IMG/VR virus record: IMGVR_UViG_3300049916_000396 | Span: 1-22,163 of that record | Source: a virus | Direction: 5' to 3' (one strand) | Length of the DNA stretch: 22,163 nt | Part shown: piece after piece, positions 1-8,604 of the stretch | Position numbering within the stretch: the stretch's first letter is position 1 | Layout of the letters: every line of letters starts with the position of its first letter | Notes under the pieces: model-generated | What the model was told of the DNA's origin: nothing | The model's input: the letters and a program-made list of their open reading frames with translations, nothing else | Databases searched by the model: none | Position numbers and translations under genes: made by a program

Positions 1-3000
1 AAAGTACAACTTACACTAAGACAGAAGTTGATGCTGAAGTAACAGCAGCAGAAACTGCAGCTTCTTCAGCTTTAACGGCCCACGCTGATTTAACAAATAA
101 TCCTCATAGTGTTACTAAAACTCAAGTAGGATTAGGTAATGTTGAAGATAAATCAGCAGCAACTATTATTGGCGAGATAGTTGATTCAGATATACCAAGC
201 ACAATAACACGAGATAGCGAACTAAGTGCTCATACGTCTTTAACTAATAATCCTCACAGTGTTACTAAAACTCAAGTTGGATTGAGTAATGTTGATAACG
301 AATCTAAAGCGGTCATGTTCACAGACCCGACATTTACTGGTAATCCACAATCAAACGCGGCACCAACTTCAAACGATCATTTAACAAATAAAACTTATGT
401 AGATGCTCAAGTAGCAGGTGTAGTTGATTCTGCTCCAGCCGCATTAGATACTTTAAATGAATTGGCCGCCGCACTCGGCGATGATCAAAATTTTGCTACT
501 ACAACCGCTACGTCGATTGGAGAAAAATTAGCGAAGGCAAGTAATTTATCAGATTTAAATGATGATGCTACCGCAAGAACTAATTTAGGATTAGGTAATG
601 TTGAAGATAAATCGGCTGCTACTATTATAAGTGAAATAGTTGATTCAGATATACCAAGCACAATCGCAAGAGATTCAGAACTAACAGCGCACACGTCCTT
701 AACCAATAATCCTCATAGTGTTACTAAAACTCAAGTAGGATTAGGTAATGTTACGAATGAGTCGAAGTCTACAATGTTTGCAGGTGCTGTATTTACTGGT
801 GATCTAACATCTGACACAGATACTTTATTTGTCGATTCAACAAATCATCGAGTTGGTATAGGAACTACATCGCCTGATACTACTCTGGATATGGATGGCC
901 ATTTTAGGTTATTAGTATCACCAGAAAATCGCGTCGATGGCCAGGCTTCAGCTTTAATTAAAGGTACAGGTGGACGCGCTGCAAATTTAAGAGTTGTAGG
1001 TCCAGTTACAGTAACACACGATTTATTTAAAAACAGTGGTGATACTGGTGGTTTTGCAGATAACTCAAATCACTTTCATACTGTACAAAAGATTAATCGT
1101 ATTACTCAACAATCTGGATCGGGTACTCCTAATGAAAGAGTACAAGAACAATACTACGCTATTGAGAATAATAATCTTAAAAATAATAAAGCTGCATTTT
1201 GGAATTGGCACCGAGTGTCAAAAGAAGTTTCTAGTACTTCAGTAAGTTTAACAAATTTAGTTGGATGGGACGTTTCGGGCATTCAAGATAGCTCTAATCG
1301 AACTGCTACATCGCAAGTATTATTTCCAACAGGTGGTGCTGAAGCCACTACTTTTACTTTCGACACTGCTGGCAATAACCCATTTGCGTTAAACGACGTA
1401 TTACGAATTACCGTTAATATAGATTTCGAAGGTGCAATTGTAGCAGCAACCAATTTTGCTAAAGTTACTGCAGTAAGTGGTACAACCGCAACCGTTGTTC
1501 TTTATGGCGGTAACTATAAAACAACTGACGAGGTTGCAGATGGAAATAGCCAGACTGCAGTCACTGCGGGGTTTTCTATTAAGAAAATTGATACAGCTCA
1601 ATACATGCCACTTGCATCAGGCACTGGCATCGATGTATTGAGTGACTCTACTCGAACAACTACTACTGACACGTTTAAGATTACTTTTGCCAGCGCACAC
1701 GGACTTGAATTAAACGACACAGTTTCAATTATCACAGATAACACTGGAGGATTTCAGGCTGCTGAAGTAGCATTCGTAAAAAGTGTAGGTTCTACTACAG
1801 AAGCAACATTTGTTTATGGCCGAGTCTTTGAACCAGCGAGTAGGTTAGCACTAAGTGATATTGGAAGTGGTTCGGTTGTTGGTATATTAAAAGGAACACT
1901 TGATGGTCTTCATAGATTTACTGCTGGTGACCAGTTAATGCACTTTAATGCAGATAACGAAGGCAGGTATAAGAGTTATCAAATAGGACCAGGTTCTGAA
2001 GTTGGTGCAGATTGTATTGCAATCGGTAAGAACGTTTATAATAAAGACGCTTCGACTATTAAGATTGGTTATGATAATGCAATGCTCGACGTACGGTCAG
2101 ATGGCATTATAGTTGAAGGTACTGCCACTGCCGATACACCAACTGCAAGTACACATTTGACTACAAAGGCTTATGTCGATGCTCAAATAACAGGAGCAGG
2201 AACTTCAGCTTCTTCTGGATTAAGTGCTCATACATCTTTAACCAATAATCCACATAGTGTTACTAAAGCACAAGTTGGATTAGGTAGTGTTGAAGATAAA
2301 TCGTCTGCCACAATACGTAGTGAAATAGTTGATTCAGATATACCAAACACAATAACACGAGATAGCGAACTAACTGCACATACTAGTTTAACTAACAATC
2401 CTCATAGCGTAACTAAGGCACAGGTTGGATTAACTAATGTAGAAGATAAGTCAGCTGCTACGATCATAGGAGAAATAGTTGATAGTGATATACCAAGTAC
2501 TATAGCAAGAGATTCAGAACTAACAGCGCACACGTCCTTAACTAATAATCCCCATAGTGTAACAGCTGCTCAAGTAGGATTAGGTAATGTTGAAGATAAA
2601 TCAGCAGCAACTATTATTGGCGAGATAGTTGATAGTGATATACCATCTACAATAACAAGAGACAGCGAATTAAGTGCTCATACGTCTTTAACTAATAATC
2701 CCCATAGCGTAACTGCGACTCAAGTTGGATTAGGTAGTGTTGAAGATAAATCTTCTGCCACAATACGTAGTGAAATAGTTGATGGTGATATACCAAGTAC
2801 TATTACTCGAGATAGCGAACTAAGTGCACATACTAGTTTAACCGATAATCCTCATAGTGTAACGAGAGCACAACTAAACATTGATACAACCGATACTGTA
2901 ACATTTGGTGGTGTAAATGTATCTACTGCTCCAACGTCTGGTAATCATCTCACAAATAAAACTTATGTAGATGCTCAAGTAGCAGGTGTAGTTGATTCAG

Positions 3001-5768
3001 CTCCAGCCGCATTAGATACTTTAAATGAATTGGCAGCAGCTTTAGGTGATGATGCTAGTTTTGCTACTACGACTGCTACGTCGATTGGAGAAAAATTAGC
3101 GAAGGCAAGTAACTTATTAGATTTAAATAATGTTGCTACCGCAAGAACTAATTTGGGACTAGGCACTGCAGCAACTACTGCTTCAAGTGATTATGCTCCT
3201 GCGGCGGGTTCTTCTAGTATTACAACTGTTGGAACTATAGGAACAGGAACGTGGCAAGGTACGGCGATTGCAGATGCTTATATTTCTAGTGCATCAACAT
3301 GGAATGGAAAACAAGATGCTCTTACGTTTGGCACAGCAAGTGGTAATGCGCTCAAATCCGAAGAAGCATTAGCTGAAAACGATATCTTATTGGCGGGTGC
3401 TTCTAATGTTAAGGGAAGAACTTATTCAGAACTAAAAACCGATTTGGGATTAGGTAATGTTACAGACGAATCAAAGTCTACGATGTTTACTAATCCAGCA
3501 TTTACAGGTACAATTAGTTCTAGTGGTTTATTAGACTTTGGTCATAGAACATCTAACGCTACAATTATTAGAGCTGAATCTGATGCTCATGATATAACAT
3601 TAATACGTGCTGCTTCTAATTCGGATGCCGTAGGTGTTTCTTTAAAATATATCGGAAGTGGCAACGGTGATGAAAATATATTTGAAATCGTCACAGATGG
3701 AGGCGGATCGCTTAAAATAGATAATAGTGGTGATGTTGGTATTAATACTGCACCGGTTGATGGAATCGATTTAGCAGTTGGAACATTTACATCATCTGGC
3801 AATGTTGGTATTGGCACTAATACGACGAGTGAAGCATTAGATGTTGTCGGAAATATTACAGCAAGTGGAAGTGTAACTGGCGCTACATTAGCAGGAACTC
3901 TTTCAACAGCTGCTCAACCAAACATTACAAGTGTTGGTACTTTAACAGGTTTAACAGTTAGCGGAGCGGTAACTATTGATTCACAAACACTAACGGTCGA
4001 TTCAACTAATGATAGAGTTGGTGTAGGAACTAACGCTCCAGGAGCACCATTACACATAAGAAAAAGTGTGAGCGGTGGCAATCTTGTTCGTCAGCTTCGA
4101 CTAACTAATGACACTAACGCGCAAGGCACTGGTTCAGGTATAGCATTTAATAATGCTGATAACAGCGGGGAGGGTCATGGTGATTTTATCAATGCAGCCA
4201 TAGATTCTGTCGATACTGAATCAGGACTGAGAAGTGGTAATCTAATATTCTCTACTCGACCTAATAATACTGGTGGTGATGCTGCTGTTATTGAAAGAAT
4301 GCGTATTAACGCTACAGGCGAAGTTGGTATTGGTAAAACTGCTACTGCAGGAGTTGAATTAGATGTTAGTGGCGATATCGCTGCGAGTGGAAGTGTATCA
4401 ACTAATACGGTATCAGCCCCAAGTAATAGTAATCTAAGTCTTAATGGAGGTGGCAATAACGTTAATATTACTAGCAATAACGTTATTATTAGTGGCTCCT
4501 CGGTTAGTGCCAATGCTGACAATCTAAGTTTAACTGAAAGCTTATTTAGTATAAGCGCTGCAAGCGGGAACTGCTTTAATGTAAGTGATGGTTCCAACGG
4601 CGTCGATTTTCTCAGTGGTAACATTACTACTGGTGTATTTAGTATAACAGGTAATTTAGTAACGACAAGCAATGTTGGTATAGGAGTTGCTGCTCCTACT
4701 GCAAGATTACACGTAAAAAATACAAGTTCAGGCAATGTTCTTCGTCAACTTCGATTACACAATGATTCGACCACTGCTGGTACTGGTACAGGTATAGCAT
4801 TTACTAATAGCTCATCTGAAACTTTTGTTAACGCATCCATAGATTCTGTTAGAGATACTAGCACCGCAAATGGTAATCTAGTATTCTCTACTCGAGCAGA
4901 TGCCGCTGCGAATGATGATAATGCTGTTGTTGAAAGAATGCGTATTAACCCAACAGGTGAAGTTGGTATTGGTAAGACTGCTACTACTGGAGTTGAATTA
5001 GATGTTAGTGGAGATATCGCTGCGAGTGGTAACTTAAGTATCGATACTAATATTTTAAAGGTTGATACAACGTTAAACAAAGTTGGTATTAAACATACAC
5101 CTGTGGCTGCTTCGGCTGATTTACACGTAAATGGTTCGATGATAGTTGCCAGTGGCGTCGAAAAAGGTTTAAGCATTATTCCAGGTGCATATCAATATAG
5201 CATAGGCGATATAGATGGTGGAGAGAACGGAACTTATTTAGAAATAGATTCTACAAATGTATTTGCTAGATTGCATGGTGGAGGTCTTGCTATAGGTAAA
5301 GCTTTAACGACTGGAAAAACATTAGACGTTAACGGAGATGCATTAATGAATAGCTTAACAGTTGACGGTACTTTATCTGTACCTGGAGAGTTAAATACAT
5401 CAACCGATATTGAGTGCACTGGTGGAGCTGGTATTAATGCAACTGGAACTATAGAAGCAAAGGGATATTCATTAAAGTCAACTTCTTTTACAGTTGTATC
5501 GACTACCTCTACACTTGCAGCATCTACGAATGGATTAACAGTGATATTACAAAACACTGGTCCTATCACTATCACACTTCCAACATTGGCAGCTGGTCAT
5601 GTAACAACATTTATATCAGAAACTATTCACGGAGTTACATTTGTTGGTGCTACAGGAATTACGGTGAATTCGTTTCAAGGAGCTAATACTACTGCCGGAC
5701 AATTTGCTCAATGTCAAGTAATATACAAAACAACTACAGCCGCATTCCTTGGAGGTAATCTTACATGA
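1..5768 (+). CDS. Long repeat-built tail fibre protein, 5' end outside window
   Basis: This is a partial gene: the frame is open from base 3, the left edge, so the real start lies upstream. The TTG at 282 is an internal leucine codon, not a start. At least 1,922 residues are visible. The protein is Ser/Thr/Gly/Ala-rich and built of modules: 50-residue units with the core NPHSVTKxQVGLGNVEDKS, duplicated TNKTYVDAQ modules, several RVGIGTxxP segments followed by a short LDVxGDIxASG strand, and an AIGKNVYNK segment (about 2020-2050) like motifs in trimeric fibre shafts. The last 100 residues form a beta-rich, Gly/Thr-rich tip. I see no S74-type self-cleaving chaperone. The NPHxVTKxQVGLGNV motif is common in phage tail fibres. 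Its place directly before the neck genes is where T4 keeps gp10-gp12 and wac. Role as a trimeric receptor-binding or distal fibre is inferred; which T4 fibre it replaces is not clear. Confidence 0.88.
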   Translation, partial: STTYTKTEVDAEVTAAETAASSALTAHADLTNNPHSVTKTQVGLGNVEDKSAATIIGEIVDSDIPSTITRDSELSAHTSLTNNPHSVTKTQVGLSNVDNESKAVMFTDPTFTGNPQSNAAPTSNDHLTNKTYVDAQVAGVVDSAPAALDTLNELAAALGDDQNFATTTATSIGEKLAKASNLSDLNDDATARTNLGLGNVEDKSAATIISEIVDSDIPSTIARDSELTAHTSLTNNPHSVTKTQVGLGNVTNESKSTMFAGAVFTGDLTSDTDTLFVDSTNHRVGIGTTSPDTTLDMDGHFRLLVSPENRVDGQASALIKGTGGRAANLRVVGPVTVTHDLFKNSGDTGGFADNSNHFHTVQKINRITQQSGSGTPNERVQEQYYAIENNNLKNNKAAFWNWHRVSKEVSSTSVSLTNLVGWDVSGIQDSSNRTATSQVLFPTGGAEATTFTFDTAGNNPFALNDVLRITVNIDFEGAIVAATNFAKVTAVSGTTATVVLYGGNYKTTDEVADGNSQTAVTAGFSIKKIDTAQYMPLASGTGIDVLSDSTRTTTTDTFKITFASAHGLELNDTVSIITDNTGGFQAAEVAFVKSVGSTTEATFVYGRVFEPASRLALSDIGSGSVVGILKGTLDGLHRFTAGDQLMHFNADNEGRYKSYQIGPGSEVGADCIAIGKNVYNKDASTIKIGYDNAMLDVRSDGIIVEGTATADTPTASTHLTTKAYVDAQITGAGTSASSGLSAHTSLTNNPHSVTKAQVGLGSVEDKSSATIRSEIVDSDIPNTITRDSELTAHTSLTNNPHSVTKAQVGLTNVEDKSAATIIGEIVDSDIPSTIARDSELTAHTSLTNNPHSVTAAQVGLGNVEDKSAATIIGEIVDSDIPSTITRDSELSAHTSLTNNPHSVTATQVGLGSVEDKSSATIRSEIVDGDIPSTITRDSELSAHTSLTDNPHSVTRAQLNIDTTDTVTFGGVNVSTAPTSGNHLTNKTYVDAQVAGVVDSAPAALDTLNELAAALGDDASFATTTATSIGEKLAKASNLLDLNNVATARTNLGLGTAATTASSDYAPAAGSSSITTVGTIGTGTWQGTAIADAYISSASTWNGKQDALTFGTASGNALKSEEALAENDILLAGASNVKGRTYSELKTDLGLGNVTDESKSTMFTNPAFTGTISSSGLLDFGHRTSNATIIRAESDAHDITLIRAASNSDAVGVSLKYIGSGNGDENIFEIVTDGGGSLKIDNSGDVGINTAPVDGIDLAVGTFTSSGNVGIGTNTTSEALDVVGNITASGSVTGATLAGTLSTAAQPNITSVGTLTGLTVSGAVTIDSQTLTVDSTNDRVGVGTNAPGAPLHIRKSVSGGNLVRQLRLTNDTNAQGTGSGIAFNNADNSGEGHGDFINAAIDSVDTESGLRSGNLIFSTRPNNTGGDAAVIERMRINATGEVGIGKTATAGVELDVSGDIAASGSVSTNTVSAPSNSNLSLNGGGNNVNITSNNVIISGSSVSANADNLSLTESLFSISAASGNCFNVSDGSNGVDFLSGNITTGVFSITGNLVTTSNVGIGVAAPTARLHVKNTSSGNVLRQLRLHNDSTTAGTGTGIAFTNSSSETFVNASIDSVRDTSTANGNLVFSTRADAAANDDNAVVERMRINPTGEVGIGKTATTGVELDVSGDIAASGNLSIDTNILKVDTTLNKVGIKHTPVAASADLHVNGSMIVASGVEKGLSIIPGAYQYSIGDIDGGENGTYLEIDSTNVFARLHGGGLAIGKALTTGKTLDVNGDALMNSLTVDGTLSVPGELNTSTDIECTGGAGINATGTIEAKGYSLKSTSFTVVSTTSTLAASTNGLTVILQNTGPITITLPTLAAGHVTTFISETIHGVTFVGATGITVNSFQGANTTAGQFAQCQVIYKTTTAAFLGGNLT
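78..275 (+). repeat. First block of 150-bp fibre repeats
   Basis: One complete 50-codon unit (78-227) is followed without a gap by a second unit that starts at 228 and diverges after the QVGLSNV core. Each unit begins with AH(A/T)(D/S)LTNNPHSVT and ends with ITRDSEL(S/T). A further unit fragment lies at about 591-750, split between the LGNVEDKS half and the next AHTSLTNNPHSVTK start at 687. Confidence 0.9.
360..596 (+). repeat. 79-codon fibre module, copy 1
   Basis: This module runs from APTSNDHLTNKTYVDAQ to ARTNLGLG. A near-identical copy lies at 2928-3164. The two protein copies are equal in length and differ at only a few residues, for example DDQNF versus DDASF and SDLNDDA versus LDLNNVA. 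In both places the module sits beside 50-residue units. Confidence 0.9.
2226..2876 (+). repeat. Second block of 150-bp fibre repeats, four full units plus a partial
   Basis: The units start at 2226, 2376, 2526, 2676 and 2826, exactly 150 bases (50 codons) apart. The last unit is truncated after AHTSLTDNPHSVTRAQL. Variation between units falls in a few positions, for example NVEDKSAATIIGE versus SVEDKSSATIRSE, and the two versions alternate along the array. The 65 bases at 2569-2633 are identical to 121-185 in the first block. Confidence 0.93.
2928..3164 (+). repeat. 79-codon fibre module, copy 2
   Basis: This is the second copy of the module at 360-596, in the same frame and of the same length. 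It follows the truncated last 150-bp unit. Confidence 0.9.
4017..4391 (+). repeat. Large fibre module, copy 1
   Basis: The module runs from VGVGTNAPGAPLHI through an RQLRLxND segment and a VERMRINxTGEVGIGKTAT segment to LDVSGDIAASG. A related copy lies at 4674-5030. The ends are almost identical while the middle has diverged and contains small insertions and deletions. Confidence 0.85.
4674..5030 (+). repeat. Large fibre module, copy 2
   Basis: This is the second copy of the module at 4017-4391, shorter by 18 bases. It has the same order of segments: VGIGVAAPTARLHV, RQLRLHND, VERMRINPTGEVGIGKTAT and LDVSGDIAASG. Confidence 0.85.
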
Positions 5769-8335
5769 GTTTTTTACCAAATATAAGTCCAGGCAACGTT
5801 AGACAAAGACTACCATCGTCATTCGTATATGATAACGATCTTAGATGGGAACGCCCCACAGAGTGGCTTGACTTAGGGATAATCTCTGCTTATGGAACCG
5901 ACACAGTTCCAGAAAAAGTTAAAGGCTTGGCAGCAGTTTATCCTAATGATGTAGCTCCTGCTCACAACTATGTAGCCTTTCACTTCGATACTACTGATGA
6001 TTCAACTATTCTTGTAGATTGGGGTGACGGCAACCCAGCAGAAACGACTCACGAATCTAATTTTCGTAGTGATACAAATGACTACTCTATAAGCTCACAC
6101 GGAAGTGTATCAAGAGTAGCATCGCACAATGGCGAATCCGATGTTTTGCTTTATCAATCTAGCAGTGGTCGAGATGGAATTAGAAATCTCGATGCGCACA
6201 TAACTCCTGGTAATGCTTACACACTTACCTTTGACTATTATGCTGATTCTTCGTTTAGCGGTGTTTGGGGAGTTGAATACGCGTATGCGAACAGAATTAG
6301 TATTGCTAGTAATTTTCCTACTATTGTGACAGGCGCGTGGACTTCAGTCTCTTTGACCATACCAGCGACTCGGCCATCAACTAGTTCAATCTCGCGAGTA
6401 GAAATACGACCTCAAGCTGATGCAAATAGTGTTTATGCTAACATCGCGACTGGTGATCAAATTGGATTTAAAAATATAAAAGTTGTAGCGGACAATTCTG
6501 GCTCTGGTTATTACTATAAAGAAAATGTTGATAATCATCACGTTTATGACTATGACGCAATAACATCAAATACCACTACAGCCAAAACGACTCCATTCAG
6601 AGGATACAGACAAGCAATATTCGAAGTTACACTAACTGGCTCTGCTGAGTTTAGTCAAATAAATTTCGATGTTGATGGCCCATTTACAACTCAGGCCAAT
6701 TATCTTTATAGAAGAGGATCGTCAATATTAGATCTATTTGTAAGTACAAGTAATGCCACTAATATCGCTATAAGCGACAACAGACCTCTTACTATATGTG
6801 AACAGATAGAACTTAGAAACACAAGCTCAAACAGATTAACGGGCCCTGCAAATATTTATAACGGCGCCAAGTGTTTGCAATCAATACCGTTTGTCCCGTG
6901 GGTTTACAATGCTGGATCGAGAAGTTATCTTTATGTTTTTGCAAATTGCGCTTCATTAAAATTTTTGCCAGATGATTTTGCTAGCGATGATAAGTACTGG
7001 TTTAAAAATTCTACCACCTTTAAACAAGCCTTTGATGGTTGCGTTAGCTTACAATATATTCCAGAAGGTGCATTTGGCAGTTCTGAACAAGCTAGTTGCG
7101 TCGAATTCTATTTGATGTTTAGGGATTGTCGATCATTAAGATATATTCCATACTTAGGAGTAAGAACTGGCTCTGGCACAGACACGCGACTCGATTATGT
7201 ATTTACTAATTGCTATGAGCTACAAAAAATACCAGAAGGATTTTCTATTCAAAGAGCGAATTCAAATGATATTGATCGGCTTTTTTATGCCTGCAGAAGC
7301 GTTACAGATTGGTCTTCTATTTTTGATGGTACCACAGATGTGATAGGAAATATGAATTTATCTAGCGGTATTCATATTGAGCAAACCTTTAGCTATTGGA
7401 TACGGATGGAAGAATTTCCATATGTAGGGCAGTTTACAAAATGCGACAACGCAGAAAGCGCCTTTAACGGTTGCACTAAAATAAAACGGTTTAACTCTCA
7501 GTACGATCATTTGGACTTTTCTAACATCACAATGCTCGAAACCGCTTTTAACGGTTGTTATAATTTAGAAGAATTACCAGAGATAAAGGTTAGGTCTTTA
7601 ACAACTAATAATGCGCTGTTTAGCACATTTTATGGATGTAGGAAATTAAGAAAAATTAAATTTACTGGAATGATAGCTGGGCCAGGAAACGGAGAATATT
7701 ATAGGCTATTTTATACTAACTACTCTCTTACTACCATTGATGGAATAGATTTTTCATTTGCTACAGAGACGAGCGATTATTATCAAACGTTTCATTTGTG
7801 CAAAGATATTAATGCCATAAGATTTCCTGGCACATTTAGAGCTGGTTATGCAAGCCCAAGAATAAACGTAACTGTTGCGAACAATGCTAACATAAGCGGA
7901 GAGTATCATATAACTGCCGATGGCACTGGCTATGATCAAGCGAGTGGCAATGGTGAATTAAGAGTTGCTGAAAGCGGCGGTAATTATACGTGGACAATTA
8001 AAGATAGTTCTGATGATACACCAACTGAAAATTCAACAGCGGCGTCAACCACCCAATTTACTCCTTGGTCAGCAGACTGGTCGGGCGCAACAAACGCTGT
8101 GACATTCTCAGAGGTTATGACAGGATTTAAATATACTGTATCAGGAAACTCTGGTGATGGCTTACGCTATAGTCCTATTAAACGCACACAGATGCTAGAA
8201 ATTTTTAATCAGTTACACACAGTAAGCTATAGCGCTACACTCGATGTAAGAAACAACACTTATACTGCAGATTTGACTGCTGCAGATAAAGCGATAGCAA
8301 CAGATAAAGGTTGGACTTTATCGGTATCATACTAA
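5765..8335 (+). CDS. Leucine-rich-repeat (BspA/DUF285-like) adhesin
   Basis: This 856-residue protein starts with an ATG that overlaps the fibre stop (ATGA), which suggests translational coupling and a shared function. Residues about 70-100 carry the VDWGDG motif seen in N-terminal domains of phage LRR proteins. The matching HHVYDYD and FRGYRQAIFEVT strands appear only at 258-289, so residues about 98-248 look like an inserted beta-sandwich domain. Residues about 366-690 hold some eleven BspA-type repeats of the pattern F-x-(N/G/D)-C-x-x-L-x-x-(I/L)-P. A beta-rich linker follows, and the end (about 806-856) has the DKAIATDKGW signature typical of the C-termini of such phage proteins. No signal peptide or membrane segment is visible. 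BspA-like repeats mediate surface binding in bacteria and protists. By position it is a likely tail-fibre tip or baseplate adhesin; that role is inferred. Confidence 0.8.
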   Translation: MSFLPNISPGNVRQRLPSSFVYDNDLRWERPTEWLDLGIISAYGTDTVPEKVKGLAAVYPNDVAPAHNYVAFHFDTTDDSTILVDWGDGNPAETTHESNFRSDTNDYSISSHGSVSRVASHNGESDVLLYQSSSGRDGIRNLDAHITPGNAYTLTFDYYADSSFSGVWGVEYAYANRISIASNFPTIVTGAWTSVSLTIPATRPSTSSISRVEIRPQADANSVYANIATGDQIGFKNIKVVADNSGSGYYYKENVDNHHVYDYDAITSNTTTAKTTPFRGYRQAIFEVTLTGSAEFSQINFDVDGPFTTQANYLYRRGSSILDLFVSTSNATNIAISDNRPLTICEQIELRNTSSNRLTGPANIYNGAKCLQSIPFVPWVYNAGSRSYLYVFANCASLKFLPDDFASDDKYWFKNSTTFKQAFDGCVSLQYIPEGAFGSSEQASCVEFYLMFRDCRSLRYIPYLGVRTGSGTDTRLDYVFTNCYELQKIPEGFSIQRANSNDIDRLFYACRSVTDWSSIFDGTTDVIGNMNLSSGIHIEQTFSYWIRMEEFPYVGQFTKCDNAESAFNGCTKIKRFNSQYDHLDFSNITMLETAFNGCYNLEELPEIKVRSLTTNNALFSTFYGCRKLRKIKFTGMIAGPGNGEYYRLFYTNYSLTTIDGIDFSFATETSDYYQTFHLCKDINAIRFPGTFRAGYASPRINVTVANNANISGEYHITADGTGYDQASGNGELRVAESGGNYTWTIKDSSDDTPTENSTAASTTQFTPWSADWSGATNAVTFSEVMTGFKYTVSGNSGDGLRYSPIKRTQMLEIFNQLHTVSYSATLDVRNNTYTADLTAADKAIATDKGWTLSVSY
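6860..7834 (+). repeat. BspA-type leucine-rich repeat region
   Basis: There are about eleven degenerate repeats of 25-45 residues within the adhesin. They are recognised by FANCASLKFLP, FDGCVSLQYIP, FRDCRSLRYIP, FTNCYELQKIP, FNGCYNLEELP and FYGCRKLRKI. The repeats are diverged at DNA level, unlike those of the upstream fibre. Confidence 0.8.
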
Positions 8336-8344
8336 TATAACATT

Positions 8345-8596
8345 ATGGAAGAAGAAAAAGGATTTTACAAACTAGAAGTAGGCACCAAAAAAACAGTAAT
8401 GATTCATGGAATACACCTACTCAATAAGAACTACACATTACATATATCTCAAAAGGATACATATACATATCCAGTCGATGGTTGGTCTTATTTTGACACT
8501 TTATCGGAAGCTTGTGCGTTTTTTAATGTAAACGAAGAAGAACATAGAGAATATTTGTTTCCTACTGATTTACTTCCTACTGAAGAAATGTTATAA
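8345..8596 (+). CDS. Small protein of unknown function between adhesin and neck genes
   Basis: This gene encodes 83 residues and I do not recognise it with certainty. It is acidic at both ends (MEEEKG at the start, PTEEML at the end), with a central strand-rich stretch containing YTYPVDGWSYFDT followed by a helix-like LSEACAFFNVNEEEHREY. It has no signal peptide or membrane segment. It starts 9 bases after the adhesin stop, without a Shine-Dalgarno and in the ACATTATG context that several genes here share. Its stop codon lies inside the late promoter of gp13. The placement suggests a fibre-assembly helper or small virion protein, but nothing in the sequence shows it. Confidence 0.7.
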   Translation: MEEEKGFYKLEVGTKKTVMIHGIHLLNKNYTLHISQKDTYTYPVDGWSYFDTLSEACAFFNVNEEEHREYLFPTDLLPTEEML

Positions 8597-8599
8597 ATA
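8592..8599 (+). promoter_or_regulatory. T4-type late promoter for gp13
   Basis: An exact TATAAATA overlaps the stop codon of the upstream small gene and ends 5 bases before the gp13 ATG. With T4 spacing, transcription would start at or very near the A of the start codon. Confidence 0.75.
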
Positions 8600-8604
8600 G
8601 AATT

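Noticed and set aside
4175-4735. Long minus-strand open frame (186 codons) and similar ones at 4745-5176 and 5234-5575
   Set aside because: They are antisense to the repeat-rich fibre, have Pro/Leu/Thr-rich low-complexity products that mirror its Gly/Ser/Asn/Ala codons, and no start signals.
282-5768. TTG at 282 as the start of the fibre gene
   Set aside because: The frame is open upstream to base 3 and codes for the same repeat type, so 282 is internal and the gene is cut by the window edge.
1-5768. Diversity-generating retroelement acting on the fibre
   Set aside because: No reverse transcriptase gene or template/variable repeat pair with adenine-specific changes is visible; the repeats look like tandem and segmental duplications.
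5765-8335. The LRR protein as a cellular gene picked up by assembly error
   Set aside because: It overlaps the fibre stop by ATGA, has phage-like codon use and the C-terminal DKAIATDKGW module seen in phage relatives.
8336-8343. TATAACAT before the 83-residue gene as a late promoter
   Set aside because: Two mismatches to TATAAATA and only 1 base from the ATG, so a transcript would start inside the gene.
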